64,000 nt of DNA, from positions 2,418,001-2,482,000 of the forward strand of contig NZ_CP009755.1 in assembly GCF_000772085.1 (NCBI RefSeq), read 5' to 3'. Within the stretch, counting starts at the first letter, position 1. Every line of letters begins with the position of its first letter. The position numbers and the translations under genes were made by a program. The stretch comes from Curtobacterium sp. MR_MD2014. Lineage in GTDB: Bacteria; Actinomycetota; Actinomycetes; Actinomycetales; Microbacteriaceae. A model generated the notes under the pieces. It was not told where the DNA came from, made no database searches, and was given only the letters and a program-made list of their open reading frames with translations. Shown here piece by piece: positions 8,920 to 17,039 of the stretch.

Positions 8920-9575
8920 CAGACTGCTCCTTCGTCGACCGCGGACGCACGCAGGGACTGCGCGGGGTCCGCGTACCCGACCTCGGTGAAGCGACCGGAC
9001 GAGGTGGCGGGCACACGCTCGAGGGTCGTGATGCTGGACAGGTCGCACCGACGCTTGCGCGGGTCGTGCCAGAGCGGCTCCCCCGCGAGCTTGCGGTGCA
9101 CGGTCCAGATGGGGAGCTGGTGGCTGACGAGGACGACGTCGCCGCCGTCGACGCTCTCCCAGGCGGAGGCGACCGCGGCGAGCATGCGGTTCGCGATGGA
9201 CTCGTAGGCCTCGCCCCAGCTCGGCCGGAACGGGTTCGCGATCCAGGGCCACTCCGCAGGGCGTCCGATGGAGCGCTTCGTGAAGCCGGGGCGCTGGCCC
9301 TCGTAGCGGTTCGTGGGCTCGATCAGGCGCTCGTCGAGCGAGACCTCGAGCCCGTAGGCGGCGGCCCAGGGCGCCGCGGACTCCTGCGTGCGCTGCAAGG
9401 GCGACGCGACGATCCGTCGGACGTCGACCCCGGCGTCGTGCCAGGCGGTCGCCGACGCACCGGCCATCCGGGCGCCGAGTTCGCTGAGCCCGAAGCCGGG
9501 CAACCGGCCGTAGAGCACGCGCCCCGGGTTGTGGACCTCGCCGTGCCGGACGAGGTGGATCCGTGTCGCGGGCAT
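8919..9575 (-). CDS. histidine phosphatase family protein (phosphoglycerate mutase-like)
   Basis: Histidine phosphatase superfamily member of about 218 residues. The catalytic motif LVRHGE occurs at the very N-terminus, followed by the arginine and glutamate region SPLQRTQESA and a late VSHQLPIWT histidine. The substrate cannot be told from sequence; many actinobacteria have a gene of this type directly upstream of the ResA/CcdA/ResB/ResC genes. Start ATG 9575 was preferred over ATG 9617 because TAGACT (9583-9588 on this strand) ends 7 bases before it, the spacing seen at other leaderless genes in the window. Confidence 0.88.
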   Translation of the reverse strand: MPATRIHLVRHGEVHNPGRVLYGRLPGFGLSELGARMAGASATAWHDAGVDVRRIVASPLQRTQESAAPWAAAYGLEVSLDERLIEPTNRYEGQRPGFTKRSIGRPAEWPWIANPFRPSWGEAYESIANRMLAAVASAWESVDGGDVVLVSHQLPIWTVHRKLAGEPLWHDPRKRRCDLSSITTLERVPATSSGRFTEVGYADPAQSLRASAVDEGAV

Positions 9576-9683
9576 GGGTTCCAGTCTAGGTCGCTCCACC
9601 GTCATCACCCGCCCCACAGCGGATTCACCGGATGTGCGACCGTTCAGCCCCTGCGACCGTTCGGCTCTGCCCGGTCGCTGCCG

Positions 9684-11174
9684 TCAGCCCAGCCGTCCGG
9701 TCAGTCGGCCGTGCAGTGCCACCGACCCGGTGTTCAGGTTCACGACCTCGACGGTCGAGCCGTGCCGCGCGTACCGCTGCTCCACGCCGTCGAGTGCCGC
9801 GACGGTGCTGGCGTCGAACACGTGCGCGCCCGACATGTCCACGATCACCCGCTCCGGGTCCTCGGCGTAGGAGAACCGCGTCACCAGGTCGTTGGACGAC
9901 GCGAAGAACAGGGCACCGTGCACGCGGTACCGCACGGTGCGCTCGTCGACCGGCTCGCGCACCACGGACACGACGTGCGCCGCGCGACGGGCGAAGACGA
10001 GGGCCGCGACGACCACGCCCACCAGCACACCCGTCGCGAGGTTCTGGGTGACGACGACCACCACGACGGTCACGACCATGACCGCCGTCTCGCCGAGCGG
10101 CATCCGCCCGAGCGTGCGGGGCCGGACGCTGTGCCAGTCGAAGGTCGCGACGCAGACCATGAGCATCACGGCCGTCAGGGCCGCCATCGGGATCTGCGCG
10201 ACGAGGTCGTGCAGCACGATGGTCAGGACGAGCACCGCCGCGCCCGCCGTGAAGGTCGACACCCGGGTCCGGGCGCCGGCGGTCTTCACGTTGATCACGG
10301 TCTGGCCGATCATCGCGCAGCCACCCGTCCCGCCGAAGAACGCCGAGGCGATGTTGGCGATGCCCTGGCCCCACGACTCGCGCCAGCCGCTGGATCGGGT
10401 CTCGGTCAGGGAGTCGACGAGCTGCGCGGTCAGGAGCGTCTCGATGAGGCCGACGATCGCGACCCCGAACGCGTACGGCGCGATGATCTGCAGGGTCTCG
10501 AGCGACAGCGGGACCGTGATGCCGCCGAACCCGGGCAGCGCGGTCGGCAGGGAGCCCTCGTCGCCGACCGTCGGCACCGCGACCCCGAACACGATCGTGA
10601 TCGCCGTGACCACGACGACCGCGATCAACGGCGCGGGGACGGCCTTGGTCAGGAAGGGGAACGCGACGATGATGCCGATGCCGAGCGCCGTCAGCGGCCA
10701 GACCACGAACGGGACGTCGTCGCCGAGGAGGTTGGGCAGCTGCGCCGTGAAGATCAGGATCGCCAGCGCGTTGACGAAGGCCACGTTGACGCTGCGCGGG
10801 ATGAAGCGCATCAGTCGGGCCACCCCGAGGAAGCCGAGCACCAGCTGCACCACACCGCCGAGCACCACCGCGGGGACGAGGTAGGCGACGCCGTGGTCGC
10901 GTACGAGCGGAGCGATCACGAGCGCGACCGATCCGGCGGCGGCCGAGATCATCGCGGGTCGCCCGCCGACGATCGAGATGACCACCGCGATGACGACGCT
11001 CGAGAAGAGGCCGACGGCCGGGTCGACCCCGGCGACGACCGAGAAGGAGATGGCTTCGGGGATGAGGGCGAGCGCCGTGACCACGCCGGCCAGGACCTCA
11101 CGGGTGAGGAGCCGGGGCGACCGGAGCGCGGTGAGGACGGTGGGTGCCGCGGGGGCGAGCGGTGCGAGGGACAT
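9684..11174 (-). CDS. SulP family anion transporter with STAS domain
   Basis: Inner-membrane SLC26/SulP transporter, with sulfate, bicarbonate or another anion as possible substrate. The sequence shows the family start (LTREVLAGVVTALALIPEAISFSVVAGVDP), 10-12 further hydrophobic segments, FFGGTGGCAMIGQTVINV in the core, and a C-terminal cytoplasmic STAS domain (about residues 395-495) with VIVDMSGAHVFDASTVAALD. Start ATG 11174 is preceded by TATGGT with 8 bases between. A MerR regulator is transcribed divergently from 85 bases away and may control it. No cys genes are adjacent, so sulfate specificity is not supported over bicarbonate. Confidence 0.9.
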   Translation of the reverse strand: MSLAPLAPAAPTVLTALRSPRLLTREVLAGVVTALALIPEAISFSVVAGVDPAVGLFSSVVIAVVISIVGGRPAMISAAAGSVALVIAPLVRDHGVAYLVPAVVLGGVVQLVLGFLGVARLMRFIPRSVNVAFVNALAILIFTAQLPNLLGDDVPFVVWPLTALGIGIIVAFPFLTKAVPAPLIAVVVVTAITIVFGVAVPTVGDEGSLPTALPGFGGITVPLSLETLQIIAPYAFGVAIVGLIETLLTAQLVDSLTETRSSGWRESWGQGIANIASAFFGGTGGCAMIGQTVINVKTAGARTRVSTFTAGAAVLVLTIVLHDLVAQIPMAALTAVMLMVCVATFDWHSVRPRTLGRMPLGETAVMVVTVVVVVVTQNLATGVLVGVVVAALVFARRAAHVVSVVREPVDERTVRYRVHGALFFASSNDLVTRFSYAEDPERVIVDMSGAHVFDASTVAALDGVEQRYARHGSTVEVVNLNTGSVALHGRLTGRLG

Positions 11175-11259
11175 CGCCAGCGACCATACCCTGACGTGAG
11201 GGGAGGGTTGCGCCGGGCAGACGAGCACTCCGAGCGATCTCGCGCGGCGGTCTGCCACC

Positions 11260-11685
11260 ATGGCTCCCGTGCACGCGATCGACTCCCCCGCCCCGACGCC
11301 GGGCGACACCATGCACATCGGTGAGCTCGCCGAGCGCGCCGGGATGTCCCTGCGGACGATCCGGCACTACGACGAGGTCGGGCTGCTCGTGCCGAGCGGA
11401 CGGACCACCGGAGGGTTCCGGGTCTACACGGCGCAGGACCTCGAGCGACTGCTCGTCATCCGTCGGATGAAGCCGCTCGGGTTCTCGCTGGACGAGATGG
11501 CGGAGCTCCTGCGCGTCGTCGACGCCCTCGCCGACGCCGGACCCGAGGACCAGCCGGCACTCGCCGCCCGCCTCGACGCGTCGCTCGAGGACGCCCGCGC
11601 CCGGCACGCGAAGCTCGTCGAACGGGCCGGCATGGCCGAGGAGTTCATCGGCACGCTCAGCACGCTGCGCGCCACGCTCCCCTGA
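11260..11685 (+). CDS. MerR family transcriptional regulator
   Basis: One-component regulator of about 141 residues. The N-terminal winged helix is typical: IGELAERAGMSLRTIRHYDEVGLLVPSGRTTGGFRVY, followed by a coiled-coil dimer helix and no obvious ligand-binding domain. No cysteine pattern for metal sensing is visible. ATG 11260 adds 17 non-conserved residues before MHIGELAERAG; ATG 11311 is a plausible alternative because neither has a clear ribosome binding site. Divergent from the SulP gene, which is the natural candidate target. Confidence 0.88.
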   Translation: MAPVHAIDSPAPTPGDTMHIGELAERAGMSLRTIRHYDEVGLLVPSGRTTGGFRVYTAQDLERLLVIRRMKPLGFSLDEMAELLRVVDALADAGPEDQPALAARLDASLEDARARHAKLVERAGMAEEFIGTLSTLRATLP

Positions 11686-11724
11686 GCCCCGGACGACACC
11701 CGGCAAGCCGGAGACACCGCTCGG

Positions 11725-12270
11725 TCACCGGTCGACCTGCAGCTCCCCGGCCTCGATCAGCCGTGCCCGCTCACGCCGAGCCACTCGCCACTCCTCCTGA
11801 CGACGCAGCAACTCGTCGTGCTCCCAGATGAGACGCCGCGCCTTCCACGGACGGAACCGGTACCGACGGCGCACCCGCTGCCGCCACTCCTCCCGACGTC
11901 GTCCGACCAGCGCCAGGACCGGGTCCTCAATCGTCATGCCTCCCCTTCCGGTGATGAGTCCGAGTACCAGCGTTCCGAAGACGGCGTCGTCCCCGCGAAG
12001 GATCTGCATGTCGTACATCGCGTTCGCCCCGACGTCACCGACCTCCGACCGGCCGACGTCGCCGTCGCACACCTGGTCGACCGTCCACACGAACCGCGCC
12101 CAGGCCCGGTCGCGTTCCTCGCGCCCGACGTCCCGCCGCCACCGCACCAGCGCCCAGACGCCTCCCACGGCCGCGCCGACCAACGTCAGCACCGACCCGA
12201 CCGCAGCCGCGACCACCGCCGCCACCGCGACGGGCGGCCAGGCCGCGAGCCCCGCTCCCGTTGCCGTCAT
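11725..12270 (-). CDS. hypothetical membrane-anchored protein
   Basis: Not recognised. 181 residues: one N-terminal hydrophobic segment (VAVAAVVAAAVGSVLTLVGAAVGGVWALV, about residues 14-43) followed by a charged, mostly helical cytoplasmic part with WEHDELLRRQEEWRVARRERARL near the C-terminus. ATG 12270 has the purine run AGAGGGG about 8 bases upstream. It ends 39 bases after the convergent MerR gene. The single TM plus long charged helix suggests a membrane-tethered structural or regulatory protein; no domain can be named. Confidence 0.65.
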   Translation of the reverse strand: MTATGAGLAAWPPVAVAAVVAAAVGSVLTLVGAAVGGVWALVRWRRDVGREERDRAWARFVWTVDQVCDGDVGRSEVGDVGANAMYDMQILRGDDAVFGTLVLGLITGRGGMTIEDPVLALVGRRREEWRQRVRRRYRFRPWKARRLIWEHDELLRRQEEWRVARRERARLIEAGELQVDR

Positions 12271-12397
12271 CCGGGATCCCCTCTCGACTCGCGACCCGAC
12301 CACACGGACGACGCTACGGACGTGCCGGGGCCGAACCGCGCCTCCCGGCCGACGCTGTGGAGAGAACGGACCGGGACCCCACCTGTGGAGGAGGCCG

Positions 12398-12403
12398 TAG
12401 ACT
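12398..12403 (+). promoter_or_regulatory. -10 hexamer for a leaderless aspS message
   Basis: TAGACT ends 8 bases before GTG 12412. The GAGGAGG at 12387-12393 is too far upstream to be the ribosome binding site, so leaderless initiation explains the start better. No clear -35 was seen. Confidence 0.5.
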
Positions 12404-12411
12404 CGACGACC

Positions 12412-13752
12412 GTGATCGAACGCACCCGCATCGCCGACCTCGCCGCCCTCCCCGACGGCCCCGTTGCCGTCGCCGGCTGGGTGGAGACCGTCCGCGACCA
12501 GAAGAAGGTCCAGTTCGTCGTCCTCCGCGACGAGACCGGCGCCGCGCAGCTGGTGAACCCCGCCACGCGCGAGGCCGAGGACGGCGACGACGACGCCCAG
12601 GCCCGGCTCGCCGTCACGAACGAGGTCTCCGGGCTCGCGCACGGCACCTTCGTGCACGTCCGCGGCACCCTGAAGCACGACGAGCGCGTGAAGCTCGGCG
12701 GGCTCGAGGTCAAGGTCGGCTCGCTCGAGGTGGTCAGCGCCGCGAAGCCGGAGACGCCCATCGCGGACGACTCCTCGCTCGACAAGCGTCTCGACTGGCG
12801 CTTCCTCGACCTGCGCAACCGCAAGCAGAACCTGATCTTCCGCATCCAGACGACGCTGGAGCACGCGTTCCGCACGTACTGGGTCGAGCGCGACTACATC
12901 GAGATCCACACCCCGAAGCTGATGGCGTCGGCGTCCGAGTCGCGCGCCGAGCTCTTCCAGCTCGAGTACTTCGAGACCACCGCCTACCTGGCGCAGTCCC
13001 CGCAGAACTTCAAGCAGATGGCGCAGCCCGCCGGATTCGGCGCGGTGTTCGAGATCGCGGACGCGTTCCGTGCGGACCCGTCCTTCACGAGCCGTCACGC
13101 CACCGAGTTCACGAGCGTCGACGCCGAGATCTCGTGGGTCGAGTCGCACGCCGACGTCATGGCGATGCACGAGGAGCTCCTCGTCGCGGGCTTCACCGCC
13201 GTCAAGGACAAGTACGGCAAGGAGATCGAGGAGGTCTTCGGCTTCGAGTTCGTCGTCCCGACCGCTCCGTTCCCCCGCGTCACCCTGGCCGAGGCCCGGA
13301 AGATCGTCGCCGACAGCGGACACGACGTCGTGCGGGCGGACGGCGACCTGGACCCCGAGGGCGAGCGTCGCGTCAGCGCCTGGGCGAAGGAGACGCACGG
13401 CTCGGAGTTCGTGTTCGTCACGGACTACGACGCCTCGATCCGCCCGTACTACCACATGCGTCACGCCGACGACCCGACGCTCACGAACAGCTACGACCTG
13501 CTGTTCAACGGCGCCGAGATCTCCACGGGTGCCCAGCGTGAGCACCGCGTCGACGTGCTCGAGGCGCAGGCCGTCGAGAAGGGCCTCGACCCCGAGGAGC
13601 TCGGCTGGTACCTCGACTTCTTCCGCTACGGCGTCCCGCCGCACGGCGGCTTCGGCATGGGCCTCGCCCGCGTGCTCATGCTCGCCCTGCACGAGCCGTC
13701 CATCCGCGAGGTCACCTACCTGTTCCGCGGACCGACGCGCCTGACCCCGTAG
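12412..13752 (+). CDS. aspS: aspartyl-tRNA synthetase, short archaeal/eukaryotic-type
   Basis: Class II aminoacyl-tRNA synthetase of 446 residues. An N-terminal OB-fold anticodon-binding domain (GWVETVRDQKKVQFVVLRDETG) is followed by the class II core: KLMASASESRAELFQLEYF, motif 2 in IADAFRADPSFTSRHATEFTS, and motif 3 in GGFGMGLARVLMLAL. The roughly 100-residue GAD insertion and C-terminal extension of the usual bacterial AspRS (about 590 residues) are absent. Enzymes of this type are often non-discriminating and charge tRNA-Asn with Asp for GatCAB; whether this one is cannot be decided by eye. GTG 12412 is favoured by the -10 hexamer just upstream. Confidence 0.93.
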   Translation: MIERTRIADLAALPDGPVAVAGWVETVRDQKKVQFVVLRDETGAAQLVNPATREAEDGDDDAQARLAVTNEVSGLAHGTFVHVRGTLKHDERVKLGGLEVKVGSLEVVSAAKPETPIADDSSLDKRLDWRFLDLRNRKQNLIFRIQTTLEHAFRTYWVERDYIEIHTPKLMASASESRAELFQLEYFETTAYLAQSPQNFKQMAQPAGFGAVFEIADAFRADPSFTSRHATEFTSVDAEISWVESHADVMAMHEELLVAGFTAVKDKYGKEIEEVFGFEFVVPTAPFPRVTLAEARKIVADSGHDVVRADGDLDPEGERRVSAWAKETHGSEFVFVTDYDASIRPYYHMRHADDPTLTNSYDLLFNGAEISTGAQREHRVDVLEAQAVEKGLDPEELGWYLDFFRYGVPPHGGFGMGLARVLMLALHEPSIREVTYLFRGPTRLTP

Positions 13753-13763
13753 TCACCACCGAC

Positions 13764-13801
13764 GACGACGGCCACCCTCCGACAGGAGGGTGGCCGTCGT
13801 C
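13764..13801 (+). terminator. hairpin terminator of aspS
   Basis: Perfect 17-bp stem (arms 13764-13780 and 13785-13801) with loop GACA, 11 bases after the aspS stop. There is no U-run, as is common in GC-rich actinobacteria. It also lies just beyond the convergent Dabb gene and may serve both. Confidence 0.8.
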
Positions 13802-13824
13802 ACGTGCGGGCCGGGAGGCGCGGG

Positions 13825-14118
13825 TCAGCTCTCCCAGTCGATGGCCGCCCGCCCCGTGACGAGCTCGCGGATCTCCGCTGCCGCCGCCTGGTGGTCCGGG
13901 TGGAACTGGTACTCGTCGAGACCGGCGAGGTCGTCGAAGGTCGCCACGACGGCCAGGTCCTGGTTCTTCCCCGGGTAGGCCACGTTGTCGACGACCTCGA
14001 GCGACCGGATCGAGCCGATCGTGCCGACGAGCCCGGTCAGGAGCTCGCGGACGTGCTCGATCGTCGCGGTGCGGTCGAGGTCCTCGCGGACGGTCCAGGA
14101 GACGACGTGGTGGATCAT
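13825..14118 (-). CDS. Dabb (stress-responsive alpha/beta barrel) family protein
   Basis: 97-residue ferredoxin-like dimeric alpha/beta-barrel protein. It begins MIHHVVSWTVRED, has the internal SLEVVDNVAYPGKNQDLAVVATFDDLAGLDEYQFHPDHQ segment and ends in the ITGRAAIDWES type of tail seen in Dabb proteins. Function is unknown for most members; some bind small aromatic or polyketide ligands. Its ATG overlaps the end of the upstream glutaredoxin-like gene by four bases, so they are co-translated. Confidence 0.85.
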   Translation of the reverse strand: MIHHVVSWTVREDLDRTATIEHVRELLTGLVGTIGSIRSLEVVDNVAYPGKNQDLAVVATFDDLAGLDEYQFHPDHQAAAAEIRELVTGRAAIDWES

Positions 14119-14378
14119 GCGCTGGCCTCGGCCTTCTCTGCCTTCTCGAGGGCACCGTGCAGCCGGTCGGCGTCCACGTGCCAGTTGCTGTGGACCCGGC
14201 CGTCGACGAGGACGACCGGGATGTCCTCGGCGTACTCCTCGCGCAGCGCGTCGTCGTCGAGGATCGACCGCTCCTCGAGGGTGACACCGGGGTGGGCGGC
14301 CACGACCTGCTCCACGACCGGACGGGCGTCGTCGCAGAGGTGGCAGCCGGGCTTCGTCAGGAACGTCACGGCGGGCAT
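14115..14378 (-). CDS. glutaredoxin family protein
   Basis: Small thioredoxin-fold protein of 87 residues with the redox motif TKPGCHLCDDARPVVEQV (CxxC near residues 12-15), the cis-proline segment DIPVVLVDG and a basic, helical tail. This is the DUF836/GlrX-like type with sequence CHLC that actinobacteria often keep near redox and housekeeping genes. Translationally coupled to the Dabb gene. A terminator hairpin separates it from the upstream bS22 gene. Confidence 0.88.
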   Translation of the reverse strand: MPAVTFLTKPGCHLCDDARPVVEQVVAAHPGVTLEERSILDDDALREEYAEDIPVVLVDGRVHSNWHVDADRLHGALEKAEKAEASA

Positions 14379-14408
14379 GTCCCCACGATAACGCGCCCGG
14401 GAACACGA

Positions 14409-14430
14409 AAGCCCCGGCGGACCGGGGCTT
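14409..14430 (-). terminator. terminator after the bS22 gene
   Basis: 9-bp stem AAGCCCCGG/CCGGGGCTT with loop CGGA, located between the bS22 stop (14449) and the glutaredoxin-like start (14378) on the minus strand. Confidence 0.7.
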
Positions 14431-14448
14431 CGGGTGCAAGTACTGGAC

Positions 14449-14547
14449 TTACTTCTTGTTGCGACGCTGGTGACGCGTCTTGCGAAGGAGCTTGCGGTGC
14501 TTCTTCTTCGCCATGCGCTTGCGACGCTTCTTGATGACAGAACCCAT
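14449..14547 (-). CDS. small basic ribosomal protein bS22 (AURKAIP1/COX24 domain)
   Basis: A 32-residue, extremely basic protein beginning MGSVIKKRRKRMAKKKHRK and ending RRNKK. It matches the AURKAIP1/COX24 family, which in mycobacterial ribosome structures is the small-subunit protein bS22. A GCGAGG ribosome binding site lies about 6 bases upstream of ATG 14547. In Mycobacterium the homologue (Rv0500B) also neighbours a small HTH gene and proC; both of those occur within 4 kb here, so the synteny supports the call. Too short for usual ORF thresholds. Confidence 0.93.
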   Translation of the reverse strand: MGSVIKKRRKRMAKKKHRKLLRKTRHQRRNKK

Positions 14548-14672
14548 AGTGGACCTCGCTCGGAACGATGCAGATGTGTGGACACCGGGCCCGAAGAGAC
14601 CGCGGAAAATCAACCCGGCCGAGTCTAGCGGAGCGCAGCGGTCCTGTCGAACGGGCGCGCGCCGGGCCGACC

Positions 14673-14867
14673 TCAGCCGACGTCGGCGATGCCGCCGCGC
14701 AGGAGTTCGGCGACCGCCGACTCCGGGACGCGGAAGGACCGGCCGAACCGGATCGCGGGGAGCTCCCCCGCGTGCACCATGCGGTACACCGTCATCTTCG
14801 AGACGCGCATCATCTCGGCCACCTCAGCGACGGTGAGGAAGCGCACGTCGTCGAAACTGCCGGTCAT
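14673..14867 (-). CDS. small excisionase/BldC-like helix-turn-helix protein
   Basis: 64-residue MerR-like winged helix alone: RFLTVAEVAEMMRVSKMTVYRMVHAGELPAIRFGRSFRVP. No effector domain. This is the type annotated next to bS22 in actinobacteria (Rv0500A-like), related to BldC, a cooperative DNA-binding developmental regulator in Streptomyces. ATG 14867 is preceded by GAAGGCGG at a suitable distance. A role as nucleoid-like or global regulator is possible but is inference. Confidence 0.88.
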   Translation of the reverse strand: MTGSFDDVRFLTVAEVAEMMRVSKMTVYRMVHAGELPAIRFGRSFRVPESAVAELLRGGIADVG

Positions 14868-15012
14868 GGTCCGCCTTCGGGTTCCCGCGGATCGCGCGGG
14901 GTCGGTGTGACCAGTGTGGTCAAGGGCGAGTGTAGGGGCGCGTGGGACCACGTGTCCAGGAGACTCCGAGCGGACGCTCGACCGCGCTGCGCGAGGGTCT
15001 CCCACCCGTCGG

Positions 15013-15528
15013 TCAGTCGTCCTCACCGCGGCGCGTGAAGCGCTTCCGGCTGCGGTCGACGACACGCTCCCAGCCCTGCTGCGCACCCGAGAACGCGGCG
15101 GTCGCTCGGTGCGAGGCCTCCGCCATGACGCGACCCAGCTCGGTGCCGACCTCGACGGTGGACCGCGCTGCGGTGCCGGTCCGACGGAACGAGACCGGCT
15201 GCCCGTCCAGCGTCCACGAGGTCGTCGCCGGGGTACCGTCTGCGTCGACCGCTCCCGTGAAGGGGACGACCCACTCCTCGAGCCGGACGAGCGGCTCCGG
15301 GTCGAGCCGGTAGAAGCGGTGCTGGCCCTCCTCACGGCTGGAGACGAGACCGTGGTCGCGCAGGACGCGGAGGTGCTTCGACACGGTCGGCTGGCTGACG
15401 CCGATCTTCTCGACGAGCTGCCCGACGCTGAGTTCGCCGCCGGTCGCGTCCGAGCCGTACGCCGTCAGCAGCGCCCCGAGCAGCTCGCGCCGGGTCGGGT
15501 CCGCCACGACGGTGAAGATGTCGGCCAT
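15013..15528 (-). CDS. ArsR family transcriptional regulator
   Basis: 171-residue winged-helix protein: VVADPTRRELLGALLTAY, recognition helix VSQPTVSKHLRVLRDHGLVSSREEGQHRFYRLDPEPL, then an acidic/amphipathic C-terminal half that is longer than in metal-sensing ArsR proteins (about 100 residues). No CxC or other metal motif is visible, so it is unlikely to be a metalloid sensor. TAGCCT ends 6 bases before ATG 15528, suggesting leaderless expression. Divergent from trkH, 71 bases away. Confidence 0.87.
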   Translation of the reverse strand: MADIFTVVADPTRRELLGALLTAYGSDATGGELSVGQLVEKIGVSQPTVSKHLRVLRDHGLVSSREEGQHRFYRLDPEPLVRLEEWVVPFTGAVDADGTPATTSWTLDGQPVSFRRTGTAARSTVEVGTELGRVMAEASHRATAAFSGAQQGWERVVDRSRKRFTRRGEDD

Positions 15529-15599
15529 GCGGCAAGGCTAGCCGGACCCGTTCGCATGTACCATGACCGCTGACCTGCCCACGGCTCCGGAGGCACAGG

Positions 15600-17039
15600 A
15601 TGCTCGACCGCACCGAGCCGCTCAACCGGCACACGCCGACGAGCGGGGTGAGACGGCGTCTGGACGGTGCCCTCGGCGTCCTCCGGTCGTCGCCGTCGCG
15701 GCTCGCGATCCTGGTGTTCGTCGCGCTGATCCTCATCTTCACGACCCTGTTCATGACGCCCTGGGCGGCTGCGGACCGGACCCCGACGCACTTCGCGGAC
15801 GCACTGTTCACGGCGGCGTCGGTCGTCTGCGTGACCGGGTTGGCGACGGTCGACATGGCCACGCACTGGTCGGTCTTCGGCAAGGTGCTCATCGTCGTCG
15901 GGACCCAGATCGGCGCCGTCGGCGTCCTCACCTTCGCCTCGATCCTCGGCCTGGTCGTGACACGGCGGCTGGGGCTCCGTGCCAAGCTCATCGCCGCCGG
16001 CGACTCGAACCCGCTCCGCACGCACTCCGGCGCCGTCCCCGAGGGGCAGGCCGTGCGGCTCGGGGAGGTCGGCACGCTCCTGCTCACCGTGGCGGTGAGC
16101 ACCCTGACGATCGAGATCGCGATCGGCGTGCTCCTGCTGCCGTCCACGCTCGCCGCCGGCTACCCGTTCTGGACCGCCGTCGGGGACGCCTTCTACTACT
16201 CGGCGATGGCCTTCACGAACACGGGCTTCTCGCCGAACGCCGAGGGGCTCACCCCCTTCGCGAACGACTACTGGTTCCTGTCGCTCCTCATGGTCGCGGT
16301 CGTGGCGGGCTCGATCGGGTTCCCGGTGATCCGGGCCGTCACCAAGCAGTTCCGCACGCCGCGGCGGTGGCCCATCCACGTGAAGCTCACGCTGGCCACC
16401 AGCGCGGTGCTGCTCGTCCTCGGCGCGGTCGTCTACACGGCGCTCGAGGCCTCGAACCCCCGCACGCTCGGGGACGCCGGCGCCGGACACACCGCGTTCC
16501 AGGCGCTGTTCTTCTCGACGATGACGCGGTCCGGCGGCTTCGCCACGATCGACGTCGAGCAGATGCACGGCGCCAGCCTGCTCGTCACCGACATGCTCAT
16601 GTTCATCGGTGGCGGTTCGGCGTCGACGGCCGGCGGCATCAAGGTGACGACGCTGGCGGTGCTCTTCCTGGCCGCGGTCGCCGAGGCCCGCGGGCGCCAG
16701 GGCATGGAGGCGTTCGGGCGCCGCATCCCCGGTGACGTCCTGCGCGTCGCCGTCGCGGTCGTGCTCTGGGGGGCGACGATCGTCGCCGTCATGACCGTGG
16801 TCCTGCTGCAGATCACCGGCGACTCGCTCGACCGCGTGCTCTTCGAGGTCATCTCCGCCTTCGCGACCTGCGGCCTGAGCTCCGGCATCTCCGCCGAGCT
16901 CCCGGAGGCGGGCAAGTACGTCCTCGCCGCCACGATGTTCCTGGGCCGGGTCGGTACAGTGACCATCGCCGCCGCGCTGGCCGCAAGCCAGAGCCGGCAG
17001 TTGTTCCGCCGCCCCGAGGAGAGGCCGATCGTTGGCTGA
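15600..17039 (+). CDS. Trk/Ktr potassium transporter membrane subunit
   Basis: Membrane pore of a Na+- or H+-coupled K+ uptake system, 479 residues. Four pore-loop selectivity filters are visible, each with its key glycine: VCVTGLATVD, FTNTGFSPN, RSGGFATID and ATCGLSSG. The intervening gate region FIGGGSASTAGGIKVTT is also present. Start ATG 15600 has GGAGG 7 bases upstream. It overlaps the next gene, its cytoplasmic RCK partner, by 8 bases, so the two make one KtrAB/TrkAH-type complex. Confidence 0.94.
   Translation: MLDRTEPLNRHTPTSGVRRRLDGALGVLRSSPSRLAILVFVALILIFTTLFMTPWAAADRTPTHFADALFTAASVVCVTGLATVDMATHWSVFGKVLIVVGTQIGAVGVLTFASILGLVVTRRLGLRAKLIAAGDSNPLRTHSGAVPEGQAVRLGEVGTLLLTVAVSTLTIEIAIGVLLLPSTLAAGYPFWTAVGDAFYYSAMAFTNTGFSPNAEGLTPFANDYWFLSLLMVAVVAGSIGFPVIRAVTKQFRTPRRWPIHVKLTLATSAVLLVLGAVVYTALEASNPRTLGDAGAGHTAFQALFFSTMTRSGGFATIDVEQMHGASLLVTDMLMFIGGGSASTAGGIKVTTLAVLFLAAVAEARGRQGMEAFGRRIPGDVLRVAVAVVLWGATIVAVMTVVLLQITGDSLDRVLFEVISAFATCGLSSGISAELPEAGKYVLAATMFLGRVGTVTIAAALAASQSRQLFRRPEERPIVG

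Noticed and set aside
9684..11174. Dedicated sulfate permease call for the SulP protein
   Set aside because: No sulfur-assimilation gene nearby; SulP members also carry bicarbonate and other anions.
8910..11324. An 804-residue plus-strand frame over the SulP gene
   Set aside because: Antisense to SulP and the pgm-like gene; composition typical of a shadow.
15013..15528. ArsR protein as a metal-resistance regulator
   Set aside because: No metal-binding cysteine or histidine motif and no metal-resistance gene beside it.
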